Positions 56,140 through 64,000 of a stretch of DNA of 64,000 bases are shown one piece after another. Positions within the stretch are counted from its first letter, which is position 1. Each line of letters opens with the position of its first letter. The DNA comes from Erinaceus europaeus. Its lineage: Eukaryota > Chordata > Mammalia > Eulipotyphla > Erinaceidae. Below the pieces are notes generated by a model. The model was not told where the DNA came from. It saw only the letters and a program-made list of their open reading frames with translations, and searched no databases. The translations under genes were made by a program, and so were the position numbers. The stretch lies in the NCBI RefSeq assembly GCF_950295315.1, contig NC_080175.1, forward strand, positions 70,617,357 to 70,681,356, given 5' to 3'.

Positions 56140-56443
56140 GTTTTTTGTTTCTTTTTTTCCTCCAGGGTTATCGCCGGGGTTCAGTGTCTGTACTATAAAT
56201 CCACTGCTTCCTGGAGGCCATTTATTCCTTTTTGTTGTTGTTGCCCTTATTGTTGTCATTATTGCTATTGCTATTGTCATTGTTAGATAGGACAGAGAGA
56301 AATTGAGAGAGGAGGGGAAGACAGAGAGGAGGAGAGAAAGATAGACACCTGTAGAACTGCTTCTCCACTTGTGAGGTGACCCAGATCTTTATGTCAGTCC
56401 TTGCACTTAGGGCCATATGCACTTAACCCACTGTGCCCGGCCT
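56140..56443 (-). mobile_element. SINE-A long variant nested in a SINE-C
   Basis: Arms CCTCCAGG (56159-56166) and CCTGGAGG (56210-56217) are intact. ATAATAG occurs on both sides (about 56134-56140 and 56448-56454), marking insertion into the SINE-C copy that resumes on the right. Confidence 0.82.
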
Positions 56444-56447
56444 CTGT

Positions 56448-56610
56448 ATAATAGCTTTGCTGAAGACTTCTATGACTTAGTCATTAAAGTCCTGGGTTCA
56501 GTACTCAGCACCACTATAAGGCAGAGTTGAGCCTCATTCTGATAAGTGAAAGAAAGAGGTGGGGAATATGGTAGGGAGAGAGAGGGGGAGGAGAGAGAGA
56601 GAAGGAGAGA
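56448..56610 (+). mobile_element. SINE-C 3' part after the nested SINE-A
   Basis: ATAATAGCTTTGCTGAAGAC, GGGTTCAGTACTCAGC, GCAGAGTTGAGCC, then a GGGAGAGAGA-rich tail. Confidence 0.72.
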
Positions 56611-56614
56611 GAGA

Positions 56615-57055
56615 ACCACAATTATAACCTGCCTTTCTTATTTACATCATGTGACTTTCCTACTATAATTTCTTTCCTTATAAATAAATATTTATCTATA
56701 TTTGAAAAACAAAAATTTGTTGATATTATGCATACTAAGACATGACATAATCTATATCTCAGTAAACATGATTCATATTATCTAATTCATGTATAGTTTT
56801 ATAAGAAAATTTTGAACACTGCTCTATTTTTGAGTGATAATGAATTCTTTTCTCAGTTGTATAAACTTTACAAGCTGAAGAACTCCTCAACTTAAGAGTT
56901 GAGCTCTTAAAAAAAAGTTAAAATTTGTTATAATCAGTAGATTGAGATGAAATTAACTTTTCTTCTGAGTTACTACTATTTTACATGCAGACAATCTTTG
57001 TCCTACCTATTTTAGATAGATGCATAGGAAAATTGGTAGGTTTAGGTATTCCTCA
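56615..57055. other. Intron, no recognised element
   Basis: AT-rich unique sequence. Confidence 0.45.
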
Positions 57056-57059
57056 ACTT

Positions 57060-57250
57060 CCCCCCCCCACAAGTCCTGCACTAATTTTAGTTTTCTAACA
57101 ATGTAGAAGGGTTTCCTTCTCTTCACATCCTTACCAGCACTTTTTACTTCCATCTTTTTTCATGTATGCTATCATTATACGGGTGAGATAGTAACTCATT
57201 GTTTTCTTGATTTGCATTTCTCTGAAGATCAGTAAATTTGAGCATTATTT
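57060..57250 (-). mobile_element. L1 fragment, left of RepB insertion
   Basis: CTTCTCTTCACATCCTTACC, GAGATAGTAACTCATTGTTT, TTGATTTGCATTTCTCTGAAG is textbook antisense L1 ORF2 3' region. Confidence 0.75.
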
Positions 57251-57252
57251 TC

Positions 57253-57505
57253 TTTTTCTTTTTTTATTTATAAAAAGGAAACACTGACAAAACCATAGGA
57301 TAAGAGGGGTACAACTCTACAGAGTTCCCACCACCAGAACTCCATATTTCATCCTCTTCCCTGATAGCTTTCCTATTCTTTATCCCTCTGGGAGTATGGA
57401 CCCAGGGTCATTATGGGGTACAGAAGGTGGAAGGTCTGGTTTCCGTAATTTCTTCCCCGCTGAACGTGGGCATTGACAGGTTGATCCATACTCCCAGCCT
57501 GACAT
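57253..57505 (-). mobile_element. RepB 3' end copy inserted in an antisense L1
   Basis: The tail begins at TTTTTTTATTTATAAAAAGG and the copy ends at CATACTCCCAGCCTGAC, followed at once by the TTC tract. L1 sequence lies on both sides (57060-57250 and from about 57810), so RepB plus the TTC tract sit as one insert. Confidence 0.75.
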
Positions 57506-57509
57506 TTGT

Positions 57510-57806
57510 TTCTTCTTCTCATTCTTCTTCTTCTTCTTCTTCTTCTTCTTCTTCTTCTTCTTCTTCTTCTTCTTCTTCTTCTTCTTCTTCTTCTTCTTCT
57601 TCTTCTTCTTCTTCTTCTTCTTCTTCTTCTTCTTCTTCTACTTCTCCTTCTCCTTCTCCTTCTCCTTCTCCTTCTCCTTCTCCCTCTCCCTCTCCCTCTC
57701 CCTCTCCTTCTCCTTCTCCTTCTCCTTCTCCTTCTCCTTCTCCTTCTCCTTCTCCTTCTCCTTCTCCTTCTTCTTCTTCTTCTTCTTCTTCTTCTTCTTC
57801 TTCTTT
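57510..57806. repeat. Homopyrimidine TTC / CCTTCT tract (about 295 bp)
   Basis: About 39 uninterrupted TTC units (57522-57639), then CCTTCT and CCCTCT hexamers, then TTC again. Poly-Arg, poly-Ser and poly-Leu frames over it are artefacts. Confidence 0.95.
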
Positions 57807-57809
57807 TTT

Positions 57810-57926
57810 TCATATACATGCTGACCACATAAAAGAGTCTTTTCAGCTCTAGTGTCCCAATTTTCAACTTTGTTGTTGTTGCCAGTTTTTTGTTTGTTTG
57901 TTTCTGTGTGCGTGTGCATGTGCACA

Positions 57927-57969
<43 letters not shown>

Positions 57970-58370
57970 CTTGGTCTTGGTTATTAACCCTATTCTGACA
58001 TATGCCCAGTAACTATTTTTTCCCATTCAGTAGGATATCTGTTTTGGTGATGGTTTCTTTTGCTGTACATAAACTTTTTTAGTTCAATGAAGTCTCACTG
58101 GTTTATGTTCTCTGCCACATCCTCAAATTTGTTGATTTTACCCTCGATCATTCAGTTTGCTGTTTTATCCCTCCCTTGTATTCATTAGATCAACTAGTTT
58201 TGCCTTTAGTTCCACTACTCTTTTACTAGCTACTGGTATCATTAGTTCAGCCACTATGGGCATTTGTTCTTTATTTTCTGTTTCAGTCTGCTTGATGCAT
58301 TTGTCCTTTGTTTCTCTGTTCCTGGAATTTTTCACCATTGGTTTCCTTACTTCTCTAAACATGGTGAGGA
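57810..58370 (-). mobile_element. L1 fragment, right of RepB insertion, with ORF2 and possible ORF1-like text
   Basis: Resumes at CATATACATGCTGACCACAT, then GGTTTCTTTTGCTGTACATAA, TTCAATGAAGTCTCACTGG. From about 58110 the minus strand encodes a charged 65-residue coiled-coil-like stretch (58165-58362), reminiscent of L1 ORF1. That would need an internal deletion of most of ORF2. Confidence 0.6.
57905..57966. repeat. TG microsatellite
   Basis: An impure TGTGCG start, then about 18 TG units (57930-57965). Confidence 0.95.
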
Positions 58371-58374
58371 CTGA

Positions 58375-59360
58375 TGTATGAGAGTTTTTTTTGGAGGGCT
58401 TACTGCCCTTAGTCAGGCATACTACTCAGAAGATATTGACTTAGTTGTCTAGAATCTTAAATGGGGGGGGCATAAAATTCTTCTTATATAATAAAAAAGT
58501 ATAGTTACAATCCACCAAGGATTGGGTATGGTCATTATGGGTAAATCACTCTGCATTCACCTTGACAGAATTTTGATATTTTTTATCACATATCTGACAT
58601 CTAGGAAGACATAGCCTTAGGCACTGAAACAAAAGAAAGCTGGATGGGAATCGGTGTTGAATTTGTTTCTGAGCAGAGTACCTGGTAAAATCAGAGGAAC
58701 CTTGTGTATCTTAGCTATTTTGTTACTAGAGTACTCATTATCTTCTTCTGGAAAGTGTTGCCATTAAATCGCCTCTTGAATAACTGGAAAATGTTTATGA
58801 ATATTTTGCAATAATTATGCTAGGGCATATAAGTATGTGGTTGGCAAACACATGGAATGTAAGGAGTGAGGAATGAATGTTTCATAGACACATGAGAAAT
58901 AACTGTTGGGCAGCTGTATCTTTCAGTGTTGTGATGAATTTGATGGACTATTGAAAGTACCCCCACAGACACAAATAGTTTCTAATTAGTGAACTGCAGA
59001 TAACAGAATTATCATTATTATGGTGTAACAGAATTAGTTTGTTTCAACAATTTAGGGTTCAGTGGTTTATTCTTTCTTTTATATAAAACTATTTATTCGT
59101 GAAGTTAAGAAATGAAAGACAACTATTGGATGGTTTCTCTCATATAAGAAGTCTAGAGAACTAAACGTGCGAATTTGTAAATAAACAACAGAAGCAAACA
59201 AACTGCCTTTAAGACTTTGTGATAATTATAGTTGTTGCTAGGAGCATGATGGGGCACAGAGCTTTGGTGGTGTCTGCTGTATGGCATTATACCCTATAAT
59301 TTTATAGTCTTTGAAACCACTATATTAATCACAAGTAAAAAAAATGGCTTGAAAAGAATT
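58375..59360. other. Intron, no recognised element
   Basis: AT-rich unique sequence; a G run at 58463. Confidence 0.45.
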
Positions 59361-59364
59361 ATTG

Positions 59365-59560
59365 ATGGAACTGTGGAACTGAGTAGTAGCACACTAAGTA
59401 GAACACACAGGATCTGGATTCAGGCTCCCCTTCTCCTTGCCCCCCTTATAATGTAGAAACTTTGTATGTGTTGGAGCATGGTGTAGGTGTTTTCCCTTTG
59501 CTGCATGTGTTTCCCCTTCTCTCTGTGTATATCAACACCTATAAAATGGCTCCTTGGAAT
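59365..59560 (+). mobile_element. SINE-B-like copy, old
   Basis: ACTGAGTAGTAGCACACTAAG, GGATTCAGGCTCCCC and a TTTCCCCTTCTCTCTGTG stretch. Alignment is weak. Confidence 0.5.
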
Positions 59561-59711
59561 GGTAGAATCATACAAACACTAAGCTTTAGTTATAACTGTA
59601 GTGGCAGAAAAAAAAGGTGAATTAGAAATTGTATATTTATTATAAGAATTTATTTTAAATATAAATAAATTAGAAAGAATTATTATAAGAAATAGAAATT
59701 GTATATTTATT

Positions 59712-59860
59712 ATAAGAGGAGAGAGGGAGGAAGAGATAGAGACACCAGAGCACTGCTCAACTCTGACATATGGCTGTGCCCCAGATTGAACCTCTGCCCT
59801 CTGTTAACCCTTGCATTCTAGCTCTGTCCCTAACAGGCTGAACTATTTCCCTGATCCTCT
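59712..59860 (-). mobile_element. SINE-C copy, diverged
   Basis: CACCAGAGCACTGCTCAACT, CTGACATATGGCTGTGCC. The head region has been altered by an insertion-like CTCTGTTAACCC segment. Confidence 0.55.
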
Positions 59861-60276
59861 CTGTTTCTTTTTATAAAAATAAATAAATACACATCTGAGT
59901 AAATTTTAATAATGAGTCTTTTTTTAGATGAGAAGTCTATATAGTTATTTCTTACTACCACTATTTCTCAGAATTTCATACTAATTTTTTACTAGATATC
60001 ACAGTTACATTGAAAAATAGTTTGGTACAAGAGTAGCAGGTGCAGGACAGGACCTACTAGGGCAATGTAATTAGAAGCAAACAAAGTAAAATTTTGGCTT
60101 ATCTTAGTGAAAGATATGTCAAAGTGAAGGAATCTGTCCCGAGCATTTTCAGATTTAGATTAGATAGATTAACAGATTTAGATTGCTTTGCAATGTTTTA
60201 TTCTTTTGTTTTCTTTCAAAGCAATACCTAGAATGAAGTCCGGGTCTTGCACATAATTATTAATGCTCAGCGATTT

Positions 60277-61440
60277 CTTTTTTTTTTTTTATTAATTTAA
60301 TAATGGCAGACAAGATTGTAGCATAAAAGTGGTACAGTTCCATACAGTTTCAACAGAGTTCTGTATCCCAGCCCCTCCATTGGAAGCTTCCCAGTTCTTT
60401 ATCTCTCTGGTAGTATGGACCAAAGATATCTATAGGGTGCAGAAGATGAAAGGTCTGGCTTCTCTAATTGCTTCTTCACTGGACATGGGCTTTGGCAGGT
60501 TGATCCATACTCCCAGCCTGTTTCCATCTTTCCTAGTGGGGCAGGACTCTGAAGAGGTGGAGTTCCAGGATACATTGGTGATGTTTGCCTAGGGAAGTCA
60601 GGTTGGTGTCATGGTAGCAACTGCAACTTGGTGGCTGAAAAGCATTAAGATGTCAAGCAGACCAAAGTGTTTAATAATCAGGAATCTAAAGGTAAGAATA
60701 GAACAGATGAGATTTGGAGTCTCCATTTTGGAAAACGTTAGGAAGTTTATTATAGGTATATTCCAAGGGGCCCTTGATGTGATTTACTAATTTTTGCCTA
60801 AGCTTGATAGCTAACATACAGGTGGGCTAAAGGTATTGTCTGGGAAGATGGTGTCAGAGTTATAAATAGGACTAGAAAGCTGGATCAGGGAAGAGAGTAT
60901 CTCCCAAATATGGGAAAAGTATATAAGTATTGCTAACTGTAGACCCCATCAGTCTGATCTGGGGCCCATGTCTATTCATATTCCGCACAGGAGCCTGTGT
61001 AACCTGTGCATCCCTGTCAGTCTGAGTTTGCATTCAATGGTCATAGCTAGGAACACTCTAGGCTGCACTCATTTCAGGGCCAGTCTTCCTCAAGTGGCAG
61101 AGTATTTTGACCCAGCCTCTCTTTAGAGAGTGGAGCAATTTCTTCCACTGTTGTTCTACATGGAGGGCAAGGTCCTGTAGAGGCCCACAAGAGGGTTTAT
61201 GATCTCCTGATGGAGATGACCAGTGAGGGTGAAGAGAGGGATCTGTTAGAGGTCTAGGTTCATCATATCTATGTGAGAATCCCAGCATTCCCTCTCTAGG
61301 GCCCTGGGTGAAAAGGTGGCCTGGTAGTGACCAAAAGGACCATCATTAAATGTACCAGTCTCTTGATCTTATCCAGCTTTTGTAGTCCTTACTTTATCCT
61401 ACACAGAGTGGACTTAGAGTGATTGCGGGAAGTGAAATGA
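60277..61440 (-). mobile_element. RepB, long diverged copy
   Basis: About 1.16 kb, collinear with the family from the A-rich end (TTTTTTTTTTATTAATTTAAT) through TTGATCCATACTCCCAGCC to the 'GGAGATGACCAGTGAGGGTG' region and beyond. Its 3' terminal 60 bp differ from the TATAAATAAA subtype. The 5' boundary is approximate. Confidence 0.65.
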
Positions 61441-61444
61441 GAAG

Positions 61445-62225
61445 TAGATGAGGAGAGTATCTAGGTCTAAATAAAACTATTTGATTAAATACTTTATAGT
61501 GTCTTTTTAAAGGTATTTCTGCATGCTTGCTGAACTTACTGAGTAACTGCAAACTACTATTCACTTTTACTGTAAGGTATATAGTTTATCCTAACATAAG
61601 GGAACGTTTCTTTGAACTATACATTTTGTGAGGCGAGAAAGAGAGACAGAGACAAGGAAAGAAAGAGACATAGTCCCATCATCATTAATGGGATTATCTT
61701 TGAATTATTGTTGATGGTTCTCCCATGTTGTTTGTGCCTAAGGTCTCATATTTGGTCACTTTTTTTTTTTTACCGCTTGTGCCATTTCTAGGGCCTTTCT
61801 ATATTTTAAAATACATTGGAAAGATGAAAAATTGGCTCAGGAGTAATTTATAGATCTAGAAAATGTATTGAATTATTTAATTGGGAGTTATTTATTCTGA
61901 AAAGTAGAAGAATGAAGAGAAAGTTATGAAAATTTAAGGCACAGCAAGAACTTTTGATAGGCTATAAAATTAACTATTCCAATCCTCATTAATATTAAAG
62001 CTATAAATATGGGTTTGAACTATAGAAAATATAATTATGATATAAGGAAATACTTTTATTAAAGCTGATTATATCCTAGGGAGGAAAAAAAAGCAATTTC
62101 TGAATGTGACTATTCTAGCCCATTTTTAAAACTTTTAAAATGTTTACTGTTTTATGTTTCACATATATAATGTAAATATAAATATGTGCATTATTTAGAA
62201 AGTTTTGTAGAAATATCATTGCAAT
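61445..62225. other. Intron, mostly unique
   Basis: A purine-rich stretch at 61630-61665 and ATTGTTGATGGTTCTCCC at 61710 may be an old SINE trace. Otherwise nothing. Confidence 0.4.
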
Positions 62226-62227
62226 AT

Positions 62228-62420
62228 AACTTTTTTGTTTCAGGTGTGCAGCATTACAACTCAACATGTATATATACTATGTTTAAAGTTAAAAATCAAA
62301 TTCTTCCCTTAACAATACAGTCAGTCCATTTTATCTCATTTATCTACTTCTCTTCCCCCTTATGATAACCTATAATTTGATCCTATAGTCATCAAGTTTA
62401 TGCTTGTTTTATTTCATCCA
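62228..62420 (-). mobile_element. Old L1 (L1M-like) 3' remnant
   Basis: TTTCAGGTGTGCAGCATTAC, AACTCAACATGTATATATAC, followed by CCCTTAACAATACAGTCAGTCC. Assigned from remembered L1M tail wording. Confidence 0.5.
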
Positions 62421-62424
62421 TTCA

Positions 62425-64000
62425 TATTGTCAATATTGTTCTTTGGCAATTAACTAAATGATCTGAAAATATTTAACTATATATTGTATACAATAGACAC
62501 CCACTTTTCTCTTCTGATTATCACGATATCCCTTGTTAAGAAACACTTAAATAAATACCAAGAGACCTAGAATGTGTCCTCCACATCAGTACTGGTTTGC
62601 TGAAAGCAGAGGTCTTGATGTTTATGAGCTTCTTTTTATTCATTCTAATAAAAGTTGGTGAAACATGTTGCACCATTGCATTTAACATAAAGCAAATCTT
62701 GTATTTTTTTGGAGTCTCCTTGTCATGCACCAATTTGGCATGCCTACCTTACTTTTTTAAAAATAAAAAGATTATTCTGCTGTTTTTCATAAGAAACTAA
62801 GTCTATCATTTTATATTGTTAATACAATTATGTGAAGTATTACATTTACTATAAAAAGAGACCTGGTAGGTATGGTTGTTTTTTTCCTTCTTCCTTTTGT
62901 TAAATTGACCAGCATCAGTGTTTAAGTGTCTGATAAAATCCCTGTCTATGGTTTACTGCTGTTATAGCAACAATGCTTCTATCCCATGCTATTGAAATTT
63001 TAGCAGGAACATATTTAATGAGTTCCAGACTGAATTTTTTTTTCTTAAAGTCATTTGTTACTTTCTTGAGGAAGAATTATTTTCATGAGTGCAAAGCTAT
63101 TATCTTATGAACACAATTGGTAATGTTTTCCCCTTTTGATTCTGATAAAAGGGACGGGCCTAGCAATGTATTCCTATGCATATTCTCAGAAGAGACAAAA
63201 GTGAAGAATATATTTAATCTCAGTCATCAGGGCCATGTCGATCTCCCACTTACCAAGGCAGAGATTAAGGCCAAATCACTTGAAATAAGTTTCTTATGCT
63301 TTATGTTATCATTCCAGTCTCAAGGTATTTTTGTGACAGAGCTGAGATTAATTAGCTTATTGGATCTGATTACCATAGACCCTGATTTCTGTTAATAGTC
63401 ATGTTTATCATCTTGGTGTCAAATTTATTTCTAGCAGTTTACTTGATGACATAAATGTATGATGTACTAAATCTACTGCATTTGACATCAGATATATATT
63501 GAGAGTTGAGAGGCTTACTCCTATAATATGTCATCCTTTGTACGGCCCTCGCTATCAAACAGAACCATTTAATTCACTGGCATTTTTAATGTAGAAAACA
63601 TGTCCATGGAGATTAGAAAATCATGTAATCTATAGCTCATTTCTCACAGCAGTTGGAATAATTCCCTCTATAATTCTAAGTCTATAAAAACCTAATGCTA
63701 TCAATTATTTAATTAGTTCTCTTGACTTGTTTATCTGACACACTGTATGAAACAATATTTTACTTTTAGGAAAATAACTTTCTAATACTAAGGAAAACTA
63801 TAGTACAAAGAGTATGCTCAAAGCATATATGATAATGGAAATATCATATTGACATATGAAAAATACTTATATATTACAGACTATCATATAAGAAACTATA
63901 TTTTATTTTTATTTTATTATTTATTGGTATATCATCTATTTTTATAGTTCTGTCTCTAAGTGTCTATATAAAAATCATCATTTATATAATTTAGGATTAC
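62425..64000. other. Intron end of window, no recognised element
   Basis: Unique AT-rich sequence. 63117-63395 is a 92-codon plus-strand frame with slightly higher GC, but I find no family match or convincing exon borders. Confidence 0.4.

Noticed and set aside
57373..58026. 217-codon poly-Arg frame and the matching poly-Ser, poly-Leu and Lys/Glu frames
   Set aside because: Same artefact over the TTC/CCTTCT tract, with RepB and L1 text at the ends.

Overview
The window looks like mammalian nuclear intron DNA, most likely from a hedgehog (Erinaceidae). It is AT-rich and has no compact genes. It is packed with tRNA-derived SINEs of the type I associate from memory with Erinaceus, together with L1 fragments and another poly(A)-tailed retroelement family. 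The species call rests on that recollection; no database was searched.

Host gene. Two plus-strand coding exons, 28229-28502 and 44775-44894, join in frame. They encode 131 residues of the protease-associated region of a transferrin-receptor/PSMA-like (M28B family) ectodomain. The wording and the very large introns point to NAALADL2. The rest of the window is intron: at least 28.2 kb upstream, 16.3 kb between the exons and at least 19.1 kb downstream. I found no third exon, promoter or RNA gene.

Repeats. Working names used below are mine. SINE-A is young, with box A-like TAGCGCAGCGG and box B-like GGTTCGAACCC; several copies keep perfect target-site duplications, and a long variant carries an extra hairpin module. 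SINE-B is older and has a GAAGCTTCAC-type core. SINE-C has an AGATAGCATAATGGTTATGC head. SINE-D is an older family usually seen antisense. RepB is an unassigned family whose copies share one A-rich 3' end and differ in 5' truncation. Copies are scattered on both strands and often nested (48.4 kb, 56.1 kb, 57.3 kb).

The outlier is a 1.1-kb GC-rich insertion at 24315-25415, minus strand, upstream of the first exon. It encodes an uninterrupted C-terminal reverse transcriptase fragment (YADD motif, C-terminal Cys/His motif) from a non-LTR lineage that resembles arthropod jockey/BS-like elements and does not look like L1. A perfect 10-bp direct repeat flanks it, so it was inserted by retrotransposition into this locus. 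An open frame and retained CpGs in a mammalian intron suggest a recent arrival, possibly by horizontal transfer.

Three homopurine/homopyrimidine tracts of about 300 bp each (3.06-3.36, 4.14-4.43 and 57.5-57.8 kb), a GGGAGA minisatellite (36.1 kb), a GATA array (46.4 kb) and shorter microsatellites complete the layout.
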